A stretch of 64,000 nt of DNA from Rossellomorea orangium. Its GTDB lineage: Bacteria; Bacillota; Bacilli; Bacillales; Bacillaceae_B. A model generated the notes under the pieces. It saw only the letters and a program-made list of their open reading frames with translations, did not search any database and had not been told where the DNA came from. The position numbers and the translations under genes were made by a program. The stretch is taken from NCBI RefSeq assembly GCF_019334305.1, contig NZ_JAHWGH010000025.1:124001-188000 (forward strand), read 5' to 3'. Below, piece by piece: positions 9,582 to 17,745 of the stretch (position 1 is the first letter of the stretch; the number at the start of each line of letters is the position of its first letter).

Positions 9582-11144
9582 ATGTACGCAACGACTGGAT
9601 CTATTTTTGACCAAACGGTAGAGAAATTCCGCAATAAAGAGGCTATTGTAGAAGAGAAGACAGGTAAACGGTTAACCTTTGGAGAGTGGCAGGATGAAGT
9701 CCATCGTGTGGCAAATGCACTCTTGAATGCAGGAGTGAAAAAGGGGGACCGGGTTTCTACGTATCTATTTAATACTCTGGAACTTGCAAACGTATTTTTT
9801 GCGTGCGGAAAGATCGGTGCAGTGATCAATCCGATTAACTTCAGATTAAAGGGGCAGGAAATCCACTATATATTAAAGGATGCGGAGCCAAAGGTCGTGA
9901 TCGTGGAAGAATCCCTTTCAAAACCGATCGAGGGGATTTCATCATTTTTCCCACATACCCTTTTTTGGCATGTGGGTGAGGAGGTACCCTCCTTTGCACA
10001 AAGCTACAATGAGACAGTCGGCTATTGTTCCAGGGAATTAGAACCCATCATAGTAGAAGAGACGGATGTATATGCCATTATGTACACGAGCGGGACTACA
10101 GGCAGACCAAAGGGTGTTGTTCACAGGCATAGGGATATGGCGGAGCAGAGCCTGATATGTACATCGGTCATGGGGCTGACTCCGAACGATATCGGTCTTG
10201 TGACGGCACCGATGTTTCACTGTGCCGAACTTCATTGCTGTTTCCTGCCCAGGGTTCAAGCAGGTGCGAAAAATATCATTGTGCATCAGTTCCAGCCGGA
10301 AACCGTATTGGAAGTCATTCAGCGTGAGAAGGTCACCACTCTATTTGCAGCCCCGACTATGTGGAATATGCTCCTTCAGCATGGAGTGGAAGGATATGAT
10401 ACATCTTCCCTTAGGATCGGTCTTTATGGGGCGGCTCCCATGGCTCCGGTACTTGTCAGGACACTGCATGAAAAGCTGAAGATCGAGCTTATCCAGGCAT
10501 ATGGTCAGACGGAAATGGGGCCTGCGGTTACATTCCTCCTTCAGGATGAGCAGCTGACGAAGACAGGTTCCGCAGGGCGTGCGGCTTATAATCATGAGAT
10601 AAGGGTGGTAACACCGAACGAAAACGGACCGTCTGAACCTGATGACATTTGTAAACCTGGTGAAGTGGGTGAAATCATTGTAAGGGGTTCATGTACGATG
10701 CTACAGTATTTCAACCGGGAGGAAGCGACGCAAAAAGCACTGTATAAGGGCTGGTACCACTCCGGAGATTTAGGATATATGGACGAAGAGGGCTATCTGT
10801 ATGTTGCTGACAGGGTGGATGATATGGTGATTTCAGGAGGGGAGAATGTGTATCCAAGGGAAGTGGAGGACGCCCTTCATGCTCACGAAGATGTGCTGGA
10901 CGTTGCTGTACTCGGGCAACCGGATGAAAGGTGGGGGGAGCAGGTCATAGCTGTAGTCGTATCGAAAAATTCTTCTCTCACATCAGAACACTTGGACTAT
11001 TTTTTGAAGAGTGGTGATCTGCTTGCGGATTACAAACGGCCACGGGAGTATCGATTTGTTGAAGAACTCCCTAGAAATGCTAGCGGGAAAATTCAAAAGT
11101 TCCTGCTTAGGGAGAATGGCGTTCAAAAAGAACAAAGGTTATAG
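9582..11144 (+). CDS. Acyl-CoA synthetase / AMP-dependent ligase
   Basis: A 520-residue class I adenylate-forming enzyme. Motifs in order: YTSGTTGRPKGVVHRH (phosphate loop, about residue 169), YGQTEMGP (about 308), YHSGDLGYMDEEGYLYVADR with the ribose-binding Asp, SGGENVYPREVE hinge, and the C-terminal PRNASGKIQKFLLR with the catalytic Lys. These fit a medium- or long-chain fatty acyl-CoA ligase, but the exact acid cannot be read from the sequence. RBS AAAGGAGGAG is strong. It is monocistronic; no FadR-like operator is evident upstream. Confidence 0.9.
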   Translation: MYATTGSIFDQTVEKFRNKEAIVEEKTGKRLTFGEWQDEVHRVANALLNAGVKKGDRVSTYLFNTLELANVFFACGKIGAVINPINFRLKGQEIHYILKDAEPKVVIVEESLSKPIEGISSFFPHTLFWHVGEEVPSFAQSYNETVGYCSRELEPIIVEETDVYAIMYTSGTTGRPKGVVHRHRDMAEQSLICTSVMGLTPNDIGLVTAPMFHCAELHCCFLPRVQAGAKNIIVHQFQPETVLEVIQREKVTTLFAAPTMWNMLLQHGVEGYDTSSLRIGLYGAAPMAPVLVRTLHEKLKIELIQAYGQTEMGPAVTFLLQDEQLTKTGSAGRAAYNHEIRVVTPNENGPSEPDDICKPGEVGEIIVRGSCTMLQYFNREEATQKALYKGWYHSGDLGYMDEEGYLYVADRVDDMVISGGENVYPREVEDALHAHEDVLDVAVLGQPDERWGEQVIAVVVSKNSSLTSEHLDYFLKSGDLLADYKRPREYRFVEELPRNASGKIQKFLLRENGVQKEQRL

Positions 11145-11270
11145 TGTGACGGTATGTTATCTTAACTGAAAATGGATAGCTTATTATGGGAGAGTAGTTA
11201 AACTGACTGCTTTCTTTGGCAGAGTATACGGAAAAATGACTTTTCTAAAAGTGAATGGAATAGGTTAATG

Positions 11271-11303
11271 AATAGCCATCGGAAAATCCGAAGGCTATTT
11301 TTT
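11271..11303 (+). terminator. Hairpin terminator after the acyl-CoA ligase
   Basis: AATAGCC and GGCTATT flank an inner TCGG/CCGA stem, with T residues after. It lies about 130 nt past the ligase stop and could terminate that gene. Confidence 0.7.
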
Positions 11304-11367
11304 ATTTGCAATGTAGGATAATGAAGAATAGAGACCAGGTTTATACCAATCCTATCACGAAATTCGT

Positions 11368-12165
11368 TTAGTTCGTTGATATCACAGCACCATTTTTATG
11401 TATAACGGTTACAATACGACCGGAATTATCTTGATAATAAGATGAAGTACCATATGGGACTTTTAATGTGAATGTTTTACCATTTTCTTTAAATTCAACA
11501 GTGAATTTGTCAGATGCCCCAATGATTTCAGCTTCCGTCACCTCGGCTTTTCCTGGTATAAATATGTTTTGACCTATAAGTAACATATCCATTTTCAAAT
11601 TATTTGATTTAGCCAAGACTTCTTGCTTTACTCCAAACCGGTGAGCTACACCCCATAAAGTGTCTCCTGGAACTACTGTGTATAATTCTCCCACATTTGA
11701 TTTGTTTTGCTCAACAGGAATCAAAAGAGTTTGTCCGAGCTTAATTTGATCTGAATTCAGCTTATTTAATTGTTTTATATAAGCGATTGAAGTGTTATAT
11801 CTTTTGGCTAATGAGTAAAGTGTATCTCCTCGTTGGACTGAATATTGGTTTACATCGTGCTTTTCTAGGTGAGGTACCAGAAGCGTTTGACCTGTATAAA
11901 TTTTATCAGACGTTAATAGGTTCTTTTCTTTGATTTGATCGACTGTAACTTCATATTTTTTAGCAAGACTATATAAAGTATCGTGCTTCTTCACTGTATA
12001 TTCTGCACTGCAAGCCCTTGCAGCTCCATTAGTGATCAAAAGGGCGGACAGTGCCCCGATGGTAGTTGCAACGGTCAATTTTTTGTTTCTTTGTTTGAGG
12101 GCTTTCTTCTTTTCTATAGAGATTCTTTTTCTCCTACTCTTTTGAATGGTATCCAATTCTGCCAT
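11368..12165 (-). CDS. Secreted or anchored protein with three LysM domains
   Basis: The 265-residue protein has a very basic N-terminus (residues 10-30) followed by a hydrophobic segment (about 31-48) acting as signal or anchor. Three LysM repeats follow, about residues 54-98, 106-150 and 160-205, each with the pattern YTVKKHDTLYSLAKKY and ending in G-Q-x-L/I-x-I/V-P. The last 55 residues are an unrecognised beta-rich tail. LysM binds N-acetylglucosamine in peptidoglycan. No catalytic domain is seen, so the role is probably structural. It faces the penicillin-binding protein gene divergently. Confidence 0.85.
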   Translation of the reverse strand: MAELDTIQKSRRKRISIEKKKALKQRNKKLTVATTIGALSALLITNGAARACSAEYTVKKHDTLYSLAKKYEVTVDQIKEKNLLTSDKIYTGQTLLVPHLEKHDVNQYSVQRGDTLYSLAKRYNTSIAYIKQLNKLNSDQIKLGQTLLIPVEQNKSNVGELYTVVPGDTLWGVAHRFGVKQEVLAKSNNLKMDMLLIGQNIFIPGKAEVTEAEIIGASDKFTVEFKENGKTFTLKVPYGTSSYYQDNSGRIVTVIHKNGAVISTN

Positions 12166-12933
12166 CTCCTTTGTCCTAAATACTTTCGAACTAACTATAT
12201 ATTAGTCATTGAAGGGAGAGAAGGGTCTAATGTCAGCGTTACCAATACAATCCTTTGGACCCATTGTTTTCCTATATTTCTTAATTGTTAAATATTCAAT
12301 ATATTCATGTGACTGCGAAAAATGACGGATTATAGGTAGCGGGCCTTTAGTATGAGTTTAAGGTGAATTTGCACTTTTTGAACATAAAGGCACATAAATG
12401 TAATGATCAAAAATCAAAACACTGTCTCCTCATTAGTAGAAGATGATTGATATAAGTCACACTGTAAATAAGTCATGTTAATTGCCTGTATCGCTTGCAA
12501 GAAAGCAATGTACATAAAGGATTAATGGTTCTATTCATCTCATGAACTTGATTATTCTTCCGCTTCATTTCTCAAACTTCGGAATACCTTAACAATCGTT
12601 AATAAGGCTTTTAACTCAGTATAAAGGGTGGATTTAAAATACTTTATAAAGTGATAAGATATTTTGGGATTTGTAGAAAAATGTAGAATTTTGTCTAATA
12701 TTATCCAATAATAGACTCTACACTCATTTCGATAATCTTCCATATCTAGGTTCACAATTTGAAGATTTATACACACTTTTTTTGAATTATCTTTACTAAT
12801 GAATAGAGGTGATCGATTCAAAACATACCAGTATTTCTATGAAGGGGGGACACCTAAATGTGTATACAAGAAGATTAAGGAATGTATGTATGACAGATAA
12901 TTTGAAATAACAAGAAGTTAAGGTTGTGAGTAA
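12166..12933. other. AT-rich intergenic stretch
   Basis: About 770 bases between the divergent LysM and penicillin-binding genes. A minus-strand frame at 12552-12821 could code 89 residues from a TTG start, but it lacks a ribosome binding site and any recognisable motif. I see no RNA structure or repeat here. Confidence 0.5.
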
Positions 12934-14742
12934 ATGAATAAAAAACCGCCAAATATGAATCGGGCAGGTGCCTTTTTATTTTGCACATTTTCACTACTAT
13001 TTTTTATTGTATTTGTCCGTTTTCTCTATATACAAGTTAGCGGAGAAATAGAAGGGAAAAATTTAGCTGTAGAAGCATCTGGTAAATACCTACAGATTTA
13101 TACTTTAAAAGCGAATAGGGGAACTATATTTGATCGTAACGATCATGCTCTTGCAAAAGACACTCCTTCATATAAAATGATAGCGATTTTATCTGCCTCA
13201 GTAACATCTAACCCTAAAAAGCCCAACCATGTTGTCGACAAGAAACGGACAGCTGATGTGTTGTCTAGATATATTCATTTAAAAAAGACTGAAATTTACA
13301 AACTATTAAATAAAGAAGGGAAGTTCCAGGTAGAATTGGGAGCGGGAGGTAATGGAATTACTACCGATATAAAAGAGAAAATTGAGAAGGAAAAATTACC
13401 TGGAATTACCTTTATTACGATTAATAAAAGGTCCTATCCAAAAGGCATGTTTGCTTCTCATACAATAGGGATCACTCAAGAAGAGGTGAATAGGAGTGGG
13501 AAAACAATCAACGAAGGGATCATGGGAATCGAAAAAAACTTAAATTCATTTCTTACTGGGAAAGATGGACAGATCAAATATGAGAGTGACTTTTGGGGAT
13601 ATATATTACCGGATACAGAAAAGACCATCATTCCCCCAGATCATGGTGATGATGTTTATTTAACCATTGATGAAAACATCCAAAAAATTTTAGAAGACGC
13701 ATTAAATTCCGTTGATAGCGAGTACCATCCTAGAAAAATGTTTGGCATCGTATCTGATCCTACTACTGGTGAAATATTAGCGATGGCTCAGAGACCATCC
13801 TTCAATAATGATACAAAAGAAGGGATAGGTGAAAGTTGGTCAAACATCATAGTTGAAAGTTCTTATGAACCAGGATCGACAATGAAATCATTCTCTCTAG
13901 CAGCCGCAATAGATAGTAAGGCATTTAAGCCAAATGAATTCTATAAGTCTGGTCAATTTGTTGTAGAAGGCTACCCTTCGCCAATAAAGGATTGGAATAG
14001 GGGGAAGGGCTGGGGAACAATCACATATTTAGAAGGACTACAAAGATCCTCTAATGTAGCTTTTATTAATCTGTTAGAGAAAATAGGAACAGAAAAGTAT
14101 TTAACTTATTTAAAATCATTTGGGTTCGGGAATAAAACAGGCATTTCCCTTCAGAATGAAGCAAAAGGCATACTACAATACAGCAATCCAATTGAAAGGG
14201 CTACAACCATATTCGGTCAAGGAAGCACTGTGACAGCACTTCAGATGATCCAAGCTGAATCAGCGATTGCTAATGGCGGAAAAATGATGAAACCATATGT
14301 GGTTTCAAAGATAGTTGATAGCGATTCAAATAAAATCATTAAAGAGTTTCGACCAGAAGTCATCCGCACTCCAATTACGAAAGAAGCTGCTGATCAAACG
14401 CGTCATTACTTAACCTCGACTGTCACGTCCGATATAGGGACAGGGAGGAGCTTCCAACTGTATGATTATCAAGTCTCTGGTAAATCAGGTACTGCCCAAA
14501 TACCAAATCCAAACGGAGGAGGTTATTTAACTGCATCCAATGAATATTTATTTTCATTTTTGGGAATGGCTCCAGCTGACAATCCTGAATTGATTGTTTA
14601 CGTAGGGGTGGAAGAACCCGATTTACAACCAACAGAAATTGGATCCATTCCTGTTTCAAAAATATTTAATCCTGTGATGAGAGATAGTCTGGTGTATCTT
14701 ACTCATATAGAAACAGATACATCAAATGAAACACAAAGGTAA
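12934..14742 (+). CDS. Class B penicillin-binding protein (transpeptidase)
   Basis: It cross-links peptidoglycan at the outer face of the membrane. The 602 residues have an N-terminal membrane anchor (about 12-32), a dimerisation/pedestal domain including TLKANRGTIFDRN, and a transpeptidase domain with S315-x-x-K318 (GSTMKS), S372-S-N374 and K517-S-G519 (KSGTAQ). It resembles the PBP2B/SpoVD group but stops soon after the transpeptidase domain, with no PASTA repeats. It stands alone, away from any division cluster, in AT-rich surroundings. It could be an extra or laterally acquired PBP; whether it serves growth, sporulation or beta-lactam tolerance is open. The RBS is weak (AAGG ten nt before ATG). 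Confidence 0.9.
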   Translation: MNKKPPNMNRAGAFLFCTFSLLFFIVFVRFLYIQVSGEIEGKNLAVEASGKYLQIYTLKANRGTIFDRNDHALAKDTPSYKMIAILSASVTSNPKKPNHVVDKKRTADVLSRYIHLKKTEIYKLLNKEGKFQVELGAGGNGITTDIKEKIEKEKLPGITFITINKRSYPKGMFASHTIGITQEEVNRSGKTINEGIMGIEKNLNSFLTGKDGQIKYESDFWGYILPDTEKTIIPPDHGDDVYLTIDENIQKILEDALNSVDSEYHPRKMFGIVSDPTTGEILAMAQRPSFNNDTKEGIGESWSNIIVESSYEPGSTMKSFSLAAAIDSKAFKPNEFYKSGQFVVEGYPSPIKDWNRGKGWGTITYLEGLQRSSNVAFINLLEKIGTEKYLTYLKSFGFGNKTGISLQNEAKGILQYSNPIERATTIFGQGSTVTALQMIQAESAIANGGKMMKPYVVSKIVDSDSNKIIKEFRPEVIRTPITKEAADQTRHYLTSTVTSDIGTGRSFQLYDYQVSGKSGTAQIPNPNGGGYLTASNEYLFSFLGMAPADNPELIVYVGVEEPDLQPTEIGSIPVSKIFNPVMRDSLVYLTHIETDTSNETQR

Positions 14743-14918
14743 GTAAGCAACCCTTTTCTCCTTATAGAATAAATATAAAATACTTCCTTTCCATTTCAGT
14801 CCTCTATTCGTACATCACGTTAAAATAGCTGGGTAGGATTCTGGTAATACATTAATAAACTCCGTGAATACTTCAATAATTATCAGAATCTCTCAAGCAG
14901 TAGGAATTAATCCTCTAA

Positions 14919-14955
14919 TTCAATCACAGAACGATTAGATCGTTCTGTGATTGAA
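14919..14955. repeat. Perfect 17-bp inverted repeat
   Basis: TTCAATCACAGAACGAT at 14919-14935 and its exact reverse complement at 14939-14955 are separated by TAG. No T run follows on either strand, so it is not a classic terminator. It could be an operator, a cruciform or a remnant element. Confidence 0.85.
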
Positions 14956-15176
14956 GTGAAATTATGATAAATGGTGTGTACCTCCAGAACCTTACAGTAT
15001 ATCCCTTTATATTAGGACAGAACTACCCAAAAAGAATTGCCCTTAATCGTAAAGCGCTTAATAAAAGAATGCATCGCAGTAAAAACAAATGTTTCTTGTA
15101 ATGAGGAGAATTTAATTAATAAAGTAATTGAAAATATGAAGTTTGAGGGGAAGGGTTGTATGGACTGAATTTAAAC

Positions 15177-15190
15177 AGAACGTTTGTTCT
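15177..15190. promoter_or_regulatory. LexA (SOS) box-like palindrome
   Basis: AGAACGTTTGTTCT matches the Bacillus LexA core GAAC-N4-GTTC, with the same GTTT centre as the boxes at 17692 and 26908. It lies 66 nt upstream of a 40-codon hydrophobic ORF. No strong promoter was recognised around it. Confidence 0.5.
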
Positions 15191-15256
15191 ATATGTGAGA
15201 AATGATCATATTCGGAAGAAAATAAGAGATATATGGAGAAAAACAAAGGAAATAAA

Positions 15257-15379
15257 ATGAGGGATGCTGGGAAATACTTTTTTCTTGGTATTTTTCCTTC
15301 GCAAGAATTGAAAATTTGGTTTTTCATTTTCTTCATTATTCACGTCTACTCCAAATCTAGCAAGTTGCATAATATATAA
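15257..15379 (+). CDS. Putative 40-residue hydrophobic peptide
   Basis: An ATG with AAAGGA six nt upstream opens a 40-codon frame. The product has a central hydrophobic, aromatic-rich segment (LKIWFFIFFIIHVY) that could span a membrane, and a basic C-terminal end. It lies between a LexA-like box and the following gene's RBS. No family was recognised. The length, RBS and membrane segment support it weakly; it may be a chance frame. Confidence 0.35.
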   Translation: MRDAGKYFFLGIFPSQELKIWFFIFFIIHVYSKSSKLHNI

Positions 15380-15399
15380 ATAGAAGAGAGGTGAAAAAA

Positions 15400-15816
15400 T
15401 TGAAAAATAAAAAATGCATTTCCCCGGGAGTTCCTGCTCATGACGTTCAATATGGATTGGATGCTATCATTCCTATCAAAACCCAGGTAGCAGCAAGACT
15501 TCAAGTAGTAGCAAATGAAACCGCAGTATCACAAGGTCTAGATCTCCAAGTCCAATTTACACTAACGAATCCTTCCCATGCACAAAAGATTAATGTATTT
15601 GCAATTGTAGAAGGAGAACCTGTCGAGGCCCAGTTTAATGACCAAGGTTTTTTCCGCACTGACATAGGAATAGTAAGGGCAAATGAAACGATTCCCACTC
15701 TGGTGACAGTGTCTGAAGAAGCAAATATCGGTGTAACAGTAGAGCTGATTGAGGCCGGACCGGGAACAGTGCTTTCCAGTGAGTTTCTTGCTGTAGCTGC
15801 TGTTGATCTATCATAA
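15400..15816 (+). CDS. Uncharacterised protein, first of a paralogous pair
   Basis: About 138 residues beginning at a TTG seven nt after GAGAGGTG; a GTG at 15391 is in frame but falls within the RBS. No signal peptide or membrane segment is present. The sequence is rich in Val, Ala and Thr with alternating hydrophobic residues, suggesting a beta-sandwich. It aligns along its length with the next gene: G-(L/V)-D, V-x-A-N-x-x-A-V, (N/D)P-x-x-A-(Q/K)-x-(I/L), F-N-x-x-G, NET, GTV-x-x-S. No function is known to me. Genes of this kind in sporeformers may be spore-surface proteins, but that is speculation. Confidence 0.75.
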   Translation: MKNKKCISPGVPAHDVQYGLDAIIPIKTQVAARLQVVANETAVSQGLDLQVQFTLTNPSHAQKINVFAIVEGEPVEAQFNDQGFFRTDIGIVRANETIPTLVTVSEEANIGVTVELIEAGPGTVLSSEFLAVAAVDLS

Positions 15817-15850
15817 TTCACTTTAAATAATGGAGAAAGGAGGGAATTAT

Positions 15851-16234
15851 ATGGCCAACACCCAGCATTTAGTCAACTGGGGAGTGGATCCCGTGTTAGC
15901 TGTAGACGTGCAGACACCTGCTCCGCTCTTTGTTACTGCTAACGCGGAAGCAGTAGAACTAGGAAACGAATATCGTGGAGTATTATATCTATCGGACCCA
16001 AAATTAGCCAAGCACCTTGAAATCTATATTAATGTGGATACAGTACCGGAAGTATTGAAATTCAATTCTGTAGGAGTAGCTACGATGCCTCTGGGATTGA
16101 ATGAGACCGTTGCTACCACCATCATGGCACGAAGAGCAATAGCTGGAGTCATGACTTTACAATTGACGGAAGTGGAAACCGGCACAGTAGTAGCTTCAAG
16201 GAACTTTGTTTTTGGTGCTATGGATGCACTTTAA
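15851..16234 (+). CDS. Uncharacterised protein, second of a paralogous pair
   Basis: About 127 residues starting MANTQHLVNWG at an ATG preceded by GAAAGGAGGG. An ATG at 15830 is in frame but lacks this RBS. It is clearly homologous to the product of the preceding gene, from which it is separated by 34 nt, so the two probably arose by tandem duplication and are co-transcribed. It is predicted soluble and beta-rich, without cysteine. A terminator follows. Confidence 0.78.
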   Translation: MANTQHLVNWGVDPVLAVDVQTPAPLFVTANAEAVELGNEYRGVLYLSDPKLAKHLEIYINVDTVPEVLKFNSVGVATMPLGLNETVATTIMARRAIAGVMTLQLTEVETGTVVASRNFVFGAMDAL

Positions 16235-16269
16235 TTAAAAATAATGATGTAGAATCATAAGGAAGAATA

Positions 16270-16308
16270 AAAAAAGTGCTCAAATCATTTAGCTTTGAGC
16301 ACTTTTTA
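16270..16308 (+). terminator. Terminator of the paralogous pair
   Basis: AAAAGTGCTCAAA pairs with TTTGAGCACTTTT; it is T-rich on both strands. Confidence 0.9.
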
Positions 16309-16405
16309 AAAGAACTGGAGGGGATTATTGCAGTTAACACAACCAGTGTCACATGATACATAGTTGATTGTCATTTTGGATAGTTAAGTAATGCATAAAA
16401 AAAGA

Positions 16406-16428
16406 ACCCATCTAAATCAAGATGGGTA
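16406..16428 (-). terminator. Terminator of the Cys/His-rich gene
   Basis: ACCCATC and GATGGGT form a stem; on the minus strand it is followed by TTCTTTTTTT. Confidence 0.75.
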
Positions 16429-16448
16429 GACATGTTTTCATCTATTAC

Positions 16449-16751
16449 CTAGTGATCACGTCTGCATTTATGGCAATGACACTTATGGAAACAATTACAT
16501 TGGTGTTCAAGCTTTTTAAAGCATACGCAATCATTTCTGTGGTGTTGAGGTTTTTTCTTGTGACATCCACATTCATGTTTGTCTTTTATTTTGAAACATC
16601 GTACTTCATCTTCGACATCTTTTCTTTTTTGTCTGCTACATTCTTTAACATCACATGAACAGTGGGTGAACATCAAGTTGTCCCAAAAACGGCAACGATC
16701 ATGATCATTTCTTCTGTCTATTTCACACCAATTACAACATGGGAACCACAT
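16449..16751 (-). CDS. Cys/His-rich small protein, coat-like
   Basis: 100 residues starting MWFPCCNWCE at an ATG seven nt after AGGGGG; an in-frame start 17 codons upstream lacks an RBS. About one residue in six is Cys and the C-terminal third alternates Cys, His, Lys and Arg (HKCHCHKC). No standard zinc-finger spacing repeats, so metal binding or disulfide cross-linking are both possible. Cys-rich, basic proteins occur in the crust and coat of Bacillus spores. A CATAGTATA element (16805-16813, minus strand) resembles a sigma-E/K -10, which would fit mother-cell expression. Confidence 0.6.
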   Translation of the reverse strand: MWFPCCNWCEIDRRNDHDRCRFWDNLMFTHCSCDVKECSRQKRKDVEDEVRCFKIKDKHECGCHKKKPQHHRNDCVCFKKLEHQCNCFHKCHCHKCRRDH

Positions 16752-16939
16752 CAAAAATCCCCCTATCTTATATAATTTGTCGAAAGTAAAACCTCGACTC
16801 ATTATATACTATGTAGCTTTGTCCACAATGCTTAGGCTGATGTCATATTTCTAATGCATTTGCATCAGAGAAGATGATTTCTTACATTCAAATATACATC
16901 ATGGACTGAAGGGGGAGAGACAGCACAGATAAATATTCT

Positions 16940-17476
16940 TTATTTTGTGTAACGGTTGGCATAACTAGAAGCCACGAAGGCATCGGGTTTGATTTTCGGT
17001 TCGACTCCCATTGCTTCCATTCTTGCGACCATTTCCTTTACAAACTTACTTGTTTTATTCTGTTTTCCATTCCCGATATCAATATGGCCTTCCATTGTAA
17101 ATGTAGCTCCAACATAAATATAAGGAAGAACGATATCAATCAACTTATTTTTTCTTTCCTCTGTAAATAAAGAAACAATCTCTTCAGATAAAGATAGCTC
17201 ATATGAAATCCTCTCATGTAATTGCAGCATTTTTCTTGGGATTAACACTTTTCTTATACATGCCCACACACCTTTTCCTTCATTTAATATCACAATTCCT
17301 GTTATGAAGGTGGTATGTGAGTGATGTACTTGAGAATCTGTTCCCACCATTAATCGATAGTGACCGTTTGGACCGGATTGCATGAACCTCACAATATGTT
17401 CAAAGACCTGGTCAAATGACATCCCGGTTTCCTGTAGATTTTGAAATGGATAGTGATGATCCTGACTTTTTTTCAT
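16940..17476 (-). CDS. ykuK: YkuK family protein (DUF458, RNase H-like fold)
   Basis: The 178-residue protein carries VGTDSQVHHSHTTF near residue 44, the acidic first strand of the predicted RNase H-like fold of the DUF458/YkuK family, and a C-terminal PKIKPDAFVASSYANRYTK tail typical of that family. Members are predicted nucleases, but no substrate is established. It stands alone and divergent from the LAGLIDADG gene. Confidence 0.82.
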   Translation of the reverse strand: MKKSQDHHYPFQNLQETGMSFDQVFEHIVRFMQSGPNGHYRLMVGTDSQVHHSHTTFITGIVILNEGKGVWACIRKVLIPRKMLQLHERISYELSLSEEIVSLFTEERKNKLIDIVLPYIYVGATFTMEGHIDIGNGKQNKTSKFVKEMVARMEAMGVEPKIKPDAFVASSYANRYTK

Positions 17477-17683
17477 CTTGTCTAACCACAGCTTTCTTAA
17501 CCGATTTGAGTATATAAGGATAAATCTTATCTATATCCTATGATAAGAATTTATTATCGTGAAATGGAATACAAGTACACGAAAATGGTTTTACCCCCAA
17601 CCATTGCTTATCAGTGCCGAATGCTGCTATTGACGGGAGTGTGTGATTTTTACAAAGTACACGTTCAATTTAGTGCCTGTTTT

Positions 17684-17712
17684 TCGACTTGCGAACGTTT
17701 GTTCTGTATAAT
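17684..17712 (+). promoter_or_regulatory. Promoter with embedded LexA box before the LAGLIDADG gene
   Basis: TCGACT at 17684-17689 and TATAAT at 17707-17712 are 17 nt apart. The spacer holds CGAACGTTTGTTCT (17692-17705), a good match to the Bacillus LexA operator CGAAC-N4-GTTC. Repression by LexA and induction by DNA damage are expected. Confidence 0.75.
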
Positions 17713-17745
17713 GAAGATACACAATGATTGAAGGTGGTGCTTAAC

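Larger units (their letters stand above)
14743..15256. other. Intergenic stretch with palindrome and LexA-like box
   Basis: About 510 bases without a convincing gene. It holds a 17-bp-arm palindrome at 14919-14955 and a LexA-type box at 15177-15190, both listed separately. A minus-strand frame at 15112-15336 is not supported by a ribosome binding site. Confidence 0.5.

Noticed and set aside
12552..12821. Minus-strand frame of 89 codons in the gap before the penicillin-binding gene
   Set aside because: It starts with TTG, has no ribosome binding site, and shows no motif; it is likely a chance frame in AT-rich DNA.
15112..15336. Minus-strand frame of 74 codons with a hydrophobic stretch
   Set aside because: No ribosome binding site, and it runs over the LexA-like box; the plus-strand 40-codon frame is better supported.
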